NCBI RefSeq assembly: GCF_004025585.1
Contig: NZ_QTZO01000007.1
Coordinates: 62,001 to 126,000, forward strand
Direction: 5' to 3'
Source of the DNA: Pseudodesulfovibrio sp. S3
GTDB lineage: Bacteria; Desulfobacterota; Desulfovibrionia; Desulfovibrionales; Desulfovibrionaceae
Length of the DNA: 64,000 nt
Under the pieces are notes generated by a model. The model was not told where the DNA came from. It did not search any database and saw only the letters and a program-made list of their open reading frames with translations. Shown here piece by piece: positions 1-7,693 of the stretch. Each line of letters begins with the position of its first letter. Positions within the stretch are counted from its first letter, which is position 1. Both the position numbers and the translations under genes were made by a program.

Positions 1-1034
1 CCGGCGAGCTGGGCGTCCGTGGCCTCGTGGATTTTTCCGTCCAGGACCACGGTGGCCTTGAATTCGCTGCCCACCTCCAGGCCGAGCAGGTATTCCAGGC
101 GGTCCGCTATTTCACTGAATCCGCCTTCCTTGAGCGGTGTGAGCACCACCCGGTTCAGTTCCACTATTTCGTACTCGTGGATCAGGTCGCTGATCTCCTG
201 GGATGCGCCCTTGACCGGGGAGATGATGTCCCTGGTGAGCAGTTCCGGCAGGTCGTGGAACAGGCCGGAGAAGAAGTTGTTCTGGCTGCGGGCGCGGCAC
301 GCTCCCACTTCCATGGAAAAGAACCAGGAGTATGAGGCCACTATGAACATGTGTCCGAGCACCGAGGTCTCGGGTACGCGCGGGGTCTGGGACCATCTTT
401 TCTGAAAGCGCAGGCGACCGCACATGCGGGCGAACCGGCCGAGCACAGAGCCGTCTTCGTCGAGCAGGTCGGCCACGCCGTTCAGCTCGCGCATTCCATT
501 GAGCCTGTCCTTGAAACTGTCTTCGATCTCGATAAGCTCGTGGTCCATCTGGTTGATGGACTTGAGCAGCTTGAATTCGGAGTAGCTGGCGTAAAGGTGG
601 GCGGCGGACAGGATGCGCCGGGCCAATCCCTTGTCCTCGGGGTGCATGAGGTATTCGCCCATGCGTCTGGTGAAGTCCTCGCCCAGCGGCATGATGCGGG
701 GGGTGAGCTGCTTGAGCACCCATTTTGACAGGGTCTTGTAATCCTCTGGGTTTTCCTTGATGCGGTAGAAGACCGGGGGCTTGATGTCCGTGATGACCAG
801 CCGGTAGAGGTAGTCGAACAGCCCGCCCTCAATGATGGATTCGCCCAGGGAGCGCTTCCGGGCCACGTCCATGTCGCGGGAGTTGAGCAGGAAGAGCAGC
901 CAGGCCACGATCATCTTGTGCCCCTGCTTGTCCACCTCGACCAGCTCCATGGGGCGGAGCTTGTCGTTCCAACGCTTCATGAATGCGCCGGAAAAAATAA
1001 GTTCAAGCAAGCTCTTTCTGATAATGACGGACAT
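1..1034 (-). CDS. HD domain hydrolase, YfbR-like (partial)
   Basis: The reading frame is open from an ATG at 1034 to the left edge, so about 344 codons are present and the C-terminus is missing. A GGAGAG ribosome site lies 5 nt upstream of the ATG. Near residue 230 a His (VLGHMF) is followed about 35 residues later by GLFHDLPELLTRD and then SPVKG. This matches the metal-binding H...HD pattern and the HDxxE(x)xTGD-PTPVK block of YfbR-type nucleotidases. The roughly 200-residue N-terminal part is not recognised. The family hydrolyses phosphoesters, typically 5'-deoxynucleotides, but the substrate here cannot be read from sequence. It stands alone, divergent from the cobalt/nickel uptake genes. 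Confidence 0.75.
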   Translation of the reverse strand, partial: MSVIIRKSLLELIFSGAFMKRWNDKLRPMELVEVDKQGHKMIVAWLLFLLNSRDMDVARKRSLGESIIEGGLFDYLYRLVITDIKPPVFYRIKENPEDYKTLSKWVLKQLTPRIMPLGEDFTRRMGEYLMHPEDKGLARRILSAAHLYASYSEFKLLKSINQMDHELIEIEDSFKDRLNGMRELNGVADLLDEDGSVLGRFARMCGRLRFQKRWSQTPRVPETSVLGHMFIVASYSWFFSMEVGACRARSQNNFFSGLFHDLPELLTRDIISPVKGASQEISDLIHEYEIVELNRVVLTPLKEGGFSEIADRLEYLLGLEVGSEFKATVVLDGKIHEATDAQLA

Positions 1035-1127
1035 GGTCTCTCCAATGGTTTTCCGTGATGCTCAACAGTGCCGAAAATGCTGGTCGAAGGCAATATGCAG
1101 GACATGCCTCGCGGGTGCAAACACTTC

Positions 1128-1156
1128 TTGAAATATGTGCTCTCAGGTTGTATACA
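1128..1156 (+). promoter_or_regulatory. Sigma70-type promoter of the metal-uptake pair
   Basis: TTGAAA (1128-1133) and TATACA (1151-1156) are separated by exactly 17 nt, 84 nt before the CbiM start. The -10 box is part of the perfect palindrome TTGTATACAA, which could also be a regulator half-site. No cobalamin riboswitch fits in the short leader. Confidence 0.5.
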
Positions 1157-1239
1157 AATTTGAATTTATTAACACGGTGGCGCAGTCTTCTTGAAATTCA
1201 TGCTATCACTTGCCCCCCGTTCAAACGAAAGCGGTACAC

Positions 1240-1836
1240 ATGCACATTTCCGAAGGGGTTCTTTCATGGCCGGTGCTTTTGGGCGGAGCCTCGTTGACGG
1301 TCGCCGGTACGGCCATGGGATTGAAGAAGATCGATTATGACCAGATCATGTCCGTGGCCATCCTGTCGGCTGCGTTTTTCATTGCCTCGCTCATCCATGT
1401 ACCCATCGGCCCGGCCAACGGCCATCTCATCCTGAACGGCCTGCTCGGCGTGGTCCTGGGCTGGGCGGCCTTCCCGTGCATTCTCGTGGGATTGACGTTG
1501 CAGGCCGTGCTCTTCCAGTACGGTGGCCTGACCGTGCTCGGGTTGAACTGTTTCAATATGGCTGCGCCCGCCGTGGTCTGTTTCTATGTGTTCCGGCCTA
1601 TGCTCTCCAGGCATAACGGCGGTCGGTTCGTGGCCGCATTCAGTTGTGGATTTCTGGCCATGCTGTTGAGCGCGGCCCTGACCGCAACGTCGCTGGCCCT
1701 GTCCGGGGAAGCCTTTCGCGAAGCCGCCAAGGTGTTGTTTTATGCCCATCTGCCCATCATGGTCGTGGAAGGCCTTATCACGGCGTTTGCCTATTCATTT
1801 CTTGCCAAAGTCAAACCGGAGGTCCTTGCCGCATGA
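1240..1836 (+). CDS. cbiM: CbiM/NikM-type ECF cobalt/nickel substrate-binding membrane protein
   Basis: This 198-residue membrane protein begins MHISEG. In this family the N-terminal Met-His folds back to bind Co2+ or Ni2+. The block PIGPANGHLILNGLLG carries the conserved downstream His of the metal site, and several hydrophobic helices follow. The frame extends upstream to a TTG at 1210, but the ATG at 1240 gives the conserved N-terminus, so it is preferred. It overlaps the next gene by ATGA. The usual energising components CbiQ (T) and CbiO (ATPase) are not nearby, so it must share them or work without them. Whether the metal is cobalt or nickel cannot be decided. Confidence 0.88.
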   Translation: MHISEGVLSWPVLLGGASLTVAGTAMGLKKIDYDQIMSVAILSAAFFIASLIHVPIGPANGHLILNGLLGVVLGWAAFPCILVGLTLQAVLFQYGGLTVLGLNCFNMAAPAVVCFYVFRPMLSRHNGGRFVAAFSCGFLAMLLSAALTATSLALSGEAFREAAKVLFYAHLPIMVVEGLITAFAYSFLAKVKPEVLAA

Positions 1837-2444
1837 ACCGTCTTATTCTTGCCACATGTCTGGCCCTGGCCGTCACCCTCTGCCTGGCCGCCGCATCCGA
1901 GGCTCACAAGGTGAATATCTTTGCCTATGTTGACGGCGATTCCGTGGTTACGGACAGTGGTTACAGCCGCAGCAAGCGTGTTTATGACGGTGTGGTTGAG
2001 GTCTATGACGCGGCCTCGGGAGCCCTGCTGTTGTCCGGCAACACCGACACTGACGGCAAGTTCACCTTTGCGATTCCGGATGAGGCCCGCGAGAAGCGCA
2101 TGGACCTGCGGTTGCTGCTCAAGGCCGGCACCGGGCATCAGGCCGATTGGACCGTGAAGTATGCGGAATACGGCGAGGCTCCGGTCCCTGTGGCCGAGGC
2201 AGTCTCAACGGATACCGCTGTAACCGAGTCCGTTCCGGCCGCGGTTGGCGCGCCCGCGACCGGCGGAGTGCCCGCGGCAGAGGTGGAGGCCATTGTCCGC
2301 CGCCAGTTGGAGCCGGTCAAAACCATGCTGGCCGAACTGAATCAGTCCGGGCCTTCAGTGACCGAAATACTGGGCGGCATCGGCTATATTTTCGGTCTGT
2401 TCGGCATTGCCGCCTACATGAAGAGCCGTCAGAAGCAAGCCTAG
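1833..2444 (+). CDS. NikL/CbiL-like metal-uptake accessory protein
   Basis: This 203-residue protein has a signal peptide (about residues 1-24, ending in ASEAH). A mature segment starting HKVNIFAYVDGD follows, with a short beta-sandwich (VEVYDAASG, then TDTDGKFTF). After an Ala/Pro/Val-rich linker there is a predicted coiled segment (VEAIVRRQLEPVKTML) and one C-terminal membrane helix (ILGGIGYIFGLFGIAAYM). NikL/CbiL proteins with this plan sit beside CbiM/NikM and are thought to assist metal delivery outside the membrane. The His right after the likely cleavage site is a plausible ligand. It is coupled to cbiM by a 4-bp ATGA overlap. Confidence 0.75.
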   Translation: MNRLILATCLALAVTLCLAAASEAHKVNIFAYVDGDSVVTDSGYSRSKRVYDGVVEVYDAASGALLLSGNTDTDGKFTFAIPDEAREKRMDLRLLLKAGTGHQADWTVKYAEYGEAPVPVAEAVSTDTAVTESVPAAVGAPATGGVPAAEVEAIVRRQLEPVKTMLAELNQSGPSVTEILGGIGYIFGLFGIAAYMKSRQKQA

Positions 2445-2474
2445 CTTTCGCTTCAGGACATATTTGGGCTGAAC

Positions 2475-2500
2475 TGGCCGCGACACCATTGTCGCGGCCA
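2475..2500 (+). terminator. Rho-independent terminator
   Basis: A perfect 11-bp inverted repeat (TGGCCGCGACA / TGTCGCGGCCA) with a 4-nt loop is followed by TTGTTTTG. It closes the cbiM-nikL transcript. Confidence 0.8.
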
Positions 2501-2553
2501 TTGTTTTGTGTTAATTCCCCTCCGAAACGAGTCGGAATATAAGAGGGGCTGAA

Positions 2554-2868
2554 ATGAGTTTGATCGGACGGATTTGGAGGGGAGAAGTGGGGCTTGCCCG
2601 GACATTCTGGGTGTTCGGCTTTGCCGTTTTTTTCCTCATGATGATGGCATCGATCATGATGCTTACCACGATCATGCTTGGCGACAACGCGGGCATAATC
2701 TTTCTGGCCATTTTGGGGTTCTCGCTGCTGTATAAGGTTTTCATTCTTGTCGCCATCTGGAGGAGTGCCAGCCGGTATCAGGGGGCTGTGGTCTGGACCT
2801 ACCTCGCCAAAGCCTTTGTCGTGTTGAGCATCATGCAGTCGCTGCTTTCCTTCGGGAGAATCGCCTGA
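2554..2868 (+). CDS. Small membrane protein of unknown function
   Basis: This 104-residue protein is not recognised. It has a short basic N-terminus (MSLIGRIWRGEVGLAR) and three hydrophobic stretches (about residues 19-45, 48-68 and 80-97). The loop between the second and third contains WRSASRY, and YQGAVVWTYLAKAFVVL leads into the third. The organisation suggests a three-helix inner-membrane protein. It lies alone between the terminator of the metal-uptake pair and an Rrf2 regulator. The upstream ribosome site (AAGAGGGG) is acceptable. Confidence 0.6.
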   Translation: MSLIGRIWRGEVGLARTFWVFGFAVFFLMMMASIMMLTTIMLGDNAGIIFLAILGFSLLYKVFILVAIWRSASRYQGAVVWTYLAKAFVVLSIMQSLLSFGRIA

Positions 2869-2915
2869 CGCGGAAGTGACTTTTTGGGCAGGTCTTAATT
2901 TAGGGGAGTATCGAT

Positions 2916-3362
2916 ATGAAACTGACCACACGGAGTCGCTACGGAACACGGATGATGCTCGACATTGCGCTGCATTGTCAGGACGGACCGGTCCGCATTC
3001 AGGACATCGCCTCCCGCCAGGGGGTTTCCGCAAAGTATCTGGAAAAGCTCATCCGCAAGCTCAAGGACGGCGGCTTCATCAAGTCCAAGCGCGGTCCGCG
3101 TGGCGGGCATAGCCTGGCCCTTCCGGCAAATGACATTACCATCGGTTCGGTGGTCCGCGCGCTGGAGGGCGACGATTCCCTGGTGGAATGCCGATCCGAG
3201 GGCAAGGGATGCGACCGGATGGACGTCTGTCTGACCCGGGGGCTGTGGCAGGATGCTGCCGAGGCCATGTACGCCCGGCTTAATGTCGTTACTCTTGCCG
3301 ACCTGATTTCCGACGCCGTGCAATGCGACCGGACGCCGTTCGCGGCCCCGAAGTCCGGGTAG
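2916..3362 (+). CDS. Rrf2-family transcriptional regulator
   Basis: This 148-residue protein opens MKLTTRSRYGTRMMLDIAL, the Rrf2/IscR signature. A winged helix follows with recognition segment GVSAKYLEKLIRKLKDGGFI and wing KRGPRGGHSLA. Three cysteines are spaced ECRSEGKGCDRMDVC at about residues 92-106, matching the Fe-S cluster ligands of IscR-like members. It probably senses Fe-S status, redox or a gas, but its targets are unknown. GGGGAG precedes the start. No isc/suf gene is adjacent, so it is not obviously an IscR of a local operon. Confidence 0.88.
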   Translation: MKLTTRSRYGTRMMLDIALHCQDGPVRIQDIASRQGVSAKYLEKLIRKLKDGGFIKSKRGPRGGHSLALPANDITIGSVVRALEGDDSLVECRSEGKGCDRMDVCLTRGLWQDAAEAMYARLNVVTLADLISDAVQCDRTPFAAPKSG

Positions 3363-3441
3363 GCGTGGCCGCAGTCAAACGCTTGTTTGCATCAGGCAAG
3401 TGTGCGACAGTGGGCATGGCACACTCTAACAGGGAGCCATC

Positions 3442-4083
3442 GTGACCATGTCCCTTCGTGATCCCGTCAGCGGACTGACCCATTGCATCGCCGCAGTCCT
3501 GGCCGTGTTCGGCACCGTGATGCTCATCCTTCGTTCGGTCGGCCCGGCCATGCCGTGGCATATCGTGGCCTTCTCCATCTTTGGCGGGGGCATGATCCTG
3601 CTGTTCACGGCGAGTACCCTTTACCACTGGCTGCCGGTCTCCGAGGAGTGGATACGCATTCTGCGCCGGGTGGATCACTCCATGATTTTCTTCTATATTG
3701 CGGCCACCTATACGCCCATCTGCCTGATCTCGCTGCGCGGGCCTTGGGGCTGGTCGCTCTTCGGCGTTGTCTGGGGACTGGCCCTGTCGGGCATCGTCAT
3801 GAAGGTCTTTTGGATGACGGCCCCCCGCTGGCTCTCCACGGGCATCTACCTGGCCATGGGCTGGCTGGTGATGATCGGCATTTATCCACTCTACCTGGCC
3901 CTTCCCGGAGCCGCCCTGTCCTGGCTTGTCGCAGGCGGTTTGGCCTATACTGTCGGGGCGGTGGTCTACGCCCTGAAGTGGCCCGATCCCTTTCCCCATC
4001 GCCTGGGCTTCCACGAGATTTTCCACCTCTTCGTCATTGGCGGCAGCGCCTGCCACTTCGTGGTCATGTACTGCTACGTCTGA
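3442..4083 (+). CDS. Hemolysin III / PAQR-family membrane protein
   Basis: This 213-residue protein has seven predicted membrane helices and the family motifs: Ser/His in ASTLYHW, RRVDHSMIFFYIAATYTP, and a C-terminal HEIFHLFVIGGSACHF supplying two more His ligands. The PAQR fold binds zinc between these residues. Bacterial members (YqfA/HlyIII) have been linked to membrane-lipid homeostasis. The GTG at 3442 lies 5 nt after GGGAG and is preferred to the ATG two codons later. Confidence 0.85.
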   Translation: MTMSLRDPVSGLTHCIAAVLAVFGTVMLILRSVGPAMPWHIVAFSIFGGGMILLFTASTLYHWLPVSEEWIRILRRVDHSMIFFYIAATYTPICLISLRGPWGWSLFGVVWGLALSGIVMKVFWMTAPRWLSTGIYLAMGWLVMIGIYPLYLALPGAALSWLVAGGLAYTVGAVVYALKWPDPFPHRLGFHEIFHLFVIGGSACHFVVMYCYV

Positions 4084-4167
4084 TCCGTTCTCGCCTCAGT
4101 CTCCTCCTTTTCTTTTTCCCCAATAGATGTATGATCCGTCTCGGAATCCGAAAAAAAGGAGGTTCAA

Positions 4168-4689
4168 ATGGAACAACATGACAAAGGCATGAATCCGTAT
4201 CTGGCCGGGGCGCTGACCGGTGTGCTTCTGGCGTTGTCGGTGCTGGTGGTCGATATGTACTTCGGTGCGTCCACTTCCTATGTCCGCTCAGTGGGATTGG
4301 TCGAAATGGGCATCAGCTCCGGGCATGTGGGAGCAACCGAGTACTTTATGAAATATTTCAGCGAGGACAGCGGGATAGACTGGCAGTGGATGTTCGTTCT
4401 GGGCATCTTTTTCGGCTCCTATCTGAGTTCCAATTTCAATGGCTCCTATGCCTGGACGTCAGTTCCCGACGTCTGGAAGGCACACTATGGCGCGGGTCCC
4501 GGCAAGCGTTTTGTCTATGCCTTCAGCGGCGGGGCCATCGCCTTGTTCGGAGCGCGCATGGCGGGTGGCTGCCCCAGCGGCCACGGGCTTTCGGGCATGG
4601 CTCAACTGACGGTGAGCGGCACTCTGGCCATGGTCTCCTTCTTTGTCGGAGGCATGGTCATGGCCCGTATGCTGTATGGAGGGAAGTAG
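4168..4689 (+). CDS. YeeE/YedE (TsuA-like) sulfur-compound transporter, first half
   Basis: This 173-residue membrane protein carries the family's central motif GGCPSGHGLSGMAQL, whose Cys is implicated in thiosulfate conduction in TsuA. An earlier helix carries GIFFGSYLSS. A strong ribosome site (AAAGGAGG) precedes the ATG. It ends 1 nt before the next gene, which carries the matching second motif. The two proteins together equal one full-length YeeE, so they probably form a heterodimeric channel for thiosulfate or a related sulfur species, sensible in a sulfur-respiring organism. Confidence 0.82.
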   Translation: MEQHDKGMNPYLAGALTGVLLALSVLVVDMYFGASTSYVRSVGLVEMGISSGHVGATEYFMKYFSEDSGIDWQWMFVLGIFFGSYLSSNFNGSYAWTSVPDVWKAHYGAGPGKRFVYAFSGGAIALFGARMAGGCPSGHGLSGMAQLTVSGTLAMVSFFVGGMVMARMLYGGK

Positions 4690-4690
4690 T

Positions 4691-5215
4691 ATGACTCTCA
4701 TGTTCGGACTCTTTACCGGCGTTCTTTTCGGCGTGTTGCTGCAACGCGCCCGCGTGCTCCGTTTCGACAAACAGATCGGCGCACTCCTGCTCCGGGACAT
4801 GACCATCGTCAAGTTCATGTTCTCGGCCATTGTCGTCGCTGCAATCCTGCTGCATCTTTTTGTTGATCTCGGCATGACCTCCTTCTCGATCAAGGCCACC
4901 TCCATCGGCGCTCAGGCGCTGGGGGGATTGCTCTTCGGGGTCGGCTGGGCCATGCTCGGGTATTGCCCCGGCACTGCCTGGGGGGCTTTTGGCGAGGGGC
5001 GCTACGATGGGTTGTGGGGCATCCTCGGAGGCTGGTGCGGTGCAGCCCTGTACGCCGAGGCCTATCCCGCCCTGAAATCGTCCGTATTGTCCTGGGGCAG
5101 TTACGGCAAGCTGACCTGGGCGTCGCTGCTGGGCGTCAACCACTGGATTCCGGTGTTCGTGCTGGTTGCGGGAGCGGTGTTGCTCTTTCGATTCCTTGAG
5201 CGAAAGGGCTTGTAG
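4691..5215 (+). CDS. YeeE/YedE (TsuA-like) sulfur-compound transporter, second half
   Basis: This 174-residue membrane protein is the partner of the preceding gene. The motif GYCPGTAWGAFGEGRYDG supplies the second conserved Cys-Pro-Gly of the YeeE pore. The ATG at 4691 follows the upstream stop by 1 nt, so translation is coupled. Upstream in-frame start candidates fall inside the previous gene and are less likely. A perfect hairpin terminator follows. Confidence 0.82.
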   Translation: MTLMFGLFTGVLFGVLLQRARVLRFDKQIGALLLRDMTIVKFMFSAIVVAAILLHLFVDLGMTSFSIKATSIGAQALGGLLFGVGWAMLGYCPGTAWGAFGEGRYDGLWGILGGWCGAALYAEAYPALKSSVLSWGSYGKLTWASLLGVNHWIPVFVLVAGAVLLFRFLERKGL

Positions 5216-5309
5216 GCGGCTCTGTAATACCTGATTGAATTCTCTTCGGAGTGTCGGTGCCGTCCTGGATGATACCCAGGGATGGCGGCAACGGCTCACC
5301 TGCAACAGC

Positions 5310-5343
5310 AAAGGGGCGGCATCGATCGATGCCGCCCCTTTTG
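5310..5343. terminator. Bidirectional terminator
   Basis: AAAGGGGCGGCATCGAT is followed immediately by its reverse complement and TTTT. It lies between the 3' ends of the YeeE pair (+) and the MetS/NSS pair (-) and can serve both. Confidence 0.85.
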
Positions 5344-5361
5344 GGTTCGTGGAGGTACGGA

Positions 5362-5463
5362 TTACCGGCCCTGTTTCTTCATGGCCAGGCGGATGCAGAA
5401 GACTGCGCCGCCCCAGGTCACGCCGAGGCCGACACACATCATGATGATTGCGGATGTGGACAT
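5362..5463 (-). CDS. MetS-like small subunit of an NSS transporter
   Basis: This is a 33-codon gene starting at the ATG at 5463. It encodes one hydrophobic segment (MSTSAIIMMCVGLGVTWGGA) followed by a basic tail ending KKQGR. Such one-helix proteins next to MetP-type sodium-dependent transporters are known as MetS and are needed for methionine/alanine uptake in Corynebacterium. It begins 10 nt after the stop of the transporter gene and shares its transcript. Identification rests on size, sequence pattern and position. Confidence 0.75.
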   Translation of the reverse strand: MSTSAIIMMCVGLGVTWGGAVFCIRLAMKKQGR

Positions 5464-5473
5464 GGTGTTGCTC

Positions 5474-6958
5474 CTAGTCTTTTCGGACAAAGCCGTATGC
5501 GGGCTGCCGTTTGTTCAGGGCTATGGATATGACAAAGGCCACGGGCAGGAGAGACCAGCCCAGAGCGACGAGATCCTGCGTGGAATAGCCGCCGTAGGGA
5601 GTTCCCAGGTCGGTGACCACGTTCATGATGAAGGTGTAGCCGAGCACGGCCACGGTCACCAGCTTGAGGCAGAGCTTCCAGGCGGTGCCTACCTTGAAGT
5701 CGGAGATGGCGTTGACATGGGCGTTCAGGTTGTCCAGGCCCACGATGTAGCTCATGAGGAATATTTCTGCCAGGGCCAGTCCGAGGATGCACATGTTGTT
5801 GATGAAGTGGTCGACGATGTCCAGGATGAGCAGTCCTCCGCCGGTGGTGAAGATCACGGTCATGGCAAAGCCGAAGCCGCAGATCAGGGTGGCGGTCCGC
5901 TTGCGGCTCATGCCGAACTTGTCGATGAACGAGGCGCAGACCGCTTCCACGATGGAGATGTGGGAACTGACGCCCGCCATGGTCAGGCAGAGGAAGAAGA
6001 GCGTACCCACGAACACCGGGGCGGGCATGGTGTTGATGGCCGCCGGAATGGTTATGAAGGCCAGTCCCACGCCTGCTCCGGCCACGTCGGAGACCGCCTG
6101 TCCTGTGGCGTGGGCCATGTTGCCCAGCACGGAGAAGATCATCACGCCGGCCAGCATGGAAAAGCCGCAGTTGATGAACACGGTGATGGCAGCGTTGTTG
6201 TTGATGTCCGAGTCCTTGGGAAGGTAGCTGGAATAGGCCAGCATGATGGAGAACCCGATGGACAGGGAGAAGAATATCTGACCGTAGGCGTCTGCCCAGA
6301 CAGAGAAGTCGGCGAGCTTGCTGAAGTCGGGGCTGAACAGGTAGTTCAGGCCGTCCATGGCGCCGGGCAGGTTGACCACCCGGACGATGAGCACCAGCAC
6401 GAGCAGGAACAGCAGCGGGATGAGAATCTTGCAGGCCCGCTCAATGCCCTTGCGCACGCCCGAGGTGATGGCCAGCCAGGTGATGGCCCAGGCCAGGGTG
6501 CAGGCGGCCAGGATGGGCCAGCGGATGCCGCCCAGTTCGAGCGGCGATTTGGTCAGGCCGAGGTAGTCACCGAAGAAGAACGCCTTGGGATCGGCTCCCC
6601 ACGACTGGTCGAGGGCAAATCCGGTGTAGTTGATGGTCCAGCCGATGACCGCGACGTAGTATATGGAAATGATCAGGGCCACCAGAACCTGCATCCAGCC
6701 GATCCATTCCCATTTTGCGCCCAGGGCGCGGAAGACCTTGGGGGCAGAGCCGCGGAACTTGTGGCCCAGGCCGAATTCCAGGATCATGAAAGGAATGCCT
6801 GCGGTGAGCAGGGCGAAGATGTAGGGGATGAGAAAGGCGCCGCCGCCGTTTTCATAGGCCATGTAAGGGAAACGCCAGATGTTCCCCAGTCCGATGGCGG
6901 AGCCGACAGCCGCCAGTACAAAGCCTGCGCGGGAGCCCCATTGTTCTCGTTGAGCCAT
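5474..6958 (-). CDS. Sodium-dependent NSS (SNF-family) amino-acid transporter
   Basis: This 494-residue protein has about 12 membrane helices. Its start, REQWGSRAGFVLAAVGSAIGLGNIWRFPY, is the NSS TM1 signature with the unwound Na+/substrate site (split here only by naming: GSAIGLGNIWRFPY is the core). Other matches are the NGGGAFLIPY segment and the later SYLPKDSDI loop. The partner MetS-like gene downstream suggests methionine or alanine/branched-chain amino acids as substrate, by analogy with MetPS. AGGTGAATC lies upstream of the ATG. A leader of about 300 nt without a gene precedes it. Confidence 0.88.
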   Translation of the reverse strand: MAQREQWGSRAGFVLAAVGSAIGLGNIWRFPYMAYENGGGAFLIPYIFALLTAGIPFMILEFGLGHKFRGSAPKVFRALGAKWEWIGWMQVLVALIISIYYVAVIGWTINYTGFALDQSWGADPKAFFFGDYLGLTKSPLELGGIRWPILAACTLAWAITWLAITSGVRKGIERACKILIPLLFLLVLVLIVRVVNLPGAMDGLNYLFSPDFSKLADFSVWADAYGQIFFSLSIGFSIMLAYSSYLPKDSDINNNAAITVFINCGFSMLAGVMIFSVLGNMAHATGQAVSDVAGAGVGLAFITIPAAINTMPAPVFVGTLFFLCLTMAGVSSHISIVEAVCASFIDKFGMSRKRTATLICGFGFAMTVIFTTGGGLLILDIVDHFINNMCILGLALAEIFLMSYIVGLDNLNAHVNAISDFKVGTAWKLCLKLVTVAVLGYTFIMNVVTDLGTPYGGYSTQDLVALGWSLLPVAFVISIALNKRQPAYGFVRKD

Positions 6959-7270
6959 AATGATTCACCTGTGTGGTTTAAAACGTCATTCCCGCATGTC
7001 TTGGCGGGGTTGAAACGGGCTCGTCAACGGCTTTTGCCGTCGGGCCCTGAAGCGGAAAAAAGAGAACGGGACTCTCCAGGCGGATGTCCCTTTTCTCAAG
7101 TCCGTCAACGATTATTTTCTTTAACGTGGATTTGTGTAAGTGAAAATGAGCGGCTTGTCTACTTCGTGGAATTTGGCAAAAGTCGGAACGATCATCGTCG
7201 ACATTGTGATGATGCCGAACGATGATCGATTCAAGGCGGAGCCTGCGAGCGGGCCTTGGAGCCAGGTGGG
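6959..7270 (-). other. Intergenic leader upstream of the NSS transporter
   Basis: No gene is supported in these 312 nt. On the minus strand there are two hairpins close to the transporter start (GACGGCAAAAGCCGTT around 7028-7043 and a CCCCGC/GCGGGG-type stem around 6990-7010). A 10-bp inverted repeat (CGATCATCGT 7189-7198 / ACGATGATCG 7219-7228) lies just past the DsrE-like gene and could end its transcript. The folded leader could be regulatory, but it matches no riboswitch I can name with confidence. Confidence 0.35.
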
Positions 7271-7612
7271 CTAGAAGGTCAGGACGGTGTATCCCCGGAC
7301 CATGTAGCTGGACATGGACGGGTGGCCGGACATGTCGTCCAGCAGCGGGATGCCCGCTTCCCTGACTGCGTCGAGTACGCCCATTTTGGCGGAGCAGGCC
7401 TTGCACGCTCCGTCTATCAACCCGGCGTCCTTGGCTTTGAAGTAGAGATTGCTGAAGGGGGTGTCCCTGTTTTCCAGTTCCGGGATGAGCTTGACCGAAG
7501 CGCCTTCAAAAACGATGATCGCCTTGGTCCCCTTGTCCTTCATGTCCAGGGCATTGAGCAGGACATGGACGAAACACATCATTTCACCATTGAAAGCGTA
7601 GAGACAGTACAT
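7271..7612 (-). CDS. DsrE-family-like cytoplasmic protein
   Basis: This 113-residue protein has alternating beta-alpha structure: a Met-rich N-terminal strand (MYCLYAFNGEMMCFVHVL), KAIIVFEGASVKLI, and a central CKACSAKMGVLDAVREAG with a Cys-x-x-Cys. This resembles DsrE-like small sulfur-relay or redox proteins. The start at 7612 is chosen because GAGGA sits 4-5 nt upstream; a TTG at 7624 is the alternative. It follows the peroxiredoxin gene after a terminator, so it may have its own promoter. The exact role is unknown, though sulfur transfer is plausible given the Cys pair. Confidence 0.65.
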   Translation of the reverse strand: MYCLYAFNGEMMCFVHVLLNALDMKDKGTKAIIVFEGASVKLIPELENRDTPFSNLYFKAKDAGLIDGACKACSAKMGVLDAVREAGIPLLDDMSGHPSMSSYMVRGYTVLTF

Positions 7613-7644
7613 GATTCCTCGCAAGGTTTGTGTATGAACGGTAA

Positions 7645-7674
7645 AAGGCTCTCTGGTATTTACCAGAGAGCCTT
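7645..7674 (-). terminator. Terminator of the peroxiredoxin gene
   Basis: A perfect 14-bp inverted repeat (AAGGCTCTCTGGTA / TACCAGAGAGCCTT) with a 2-nt loop is followed on the minus strand by a short T run. Confidence 0.85.
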
Positions 7675-7693
7675 GATGGCGTCAGCATAGTAT

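Noticed and set aside
1035-1239. Cobalamin riboswitch ahead of cbiM
   Set aside because: The transcribed leader predicted from the promoter is only about 77 nt, too short for this aptamer, and no B12-box sequence is visible.
6959-7120. Glycine riboswitch ahead of the NSS transporter
   Set aside because: A GGAGAG segment is present, but the core GAAGGxGCAA and the second-aptamer features are missing.
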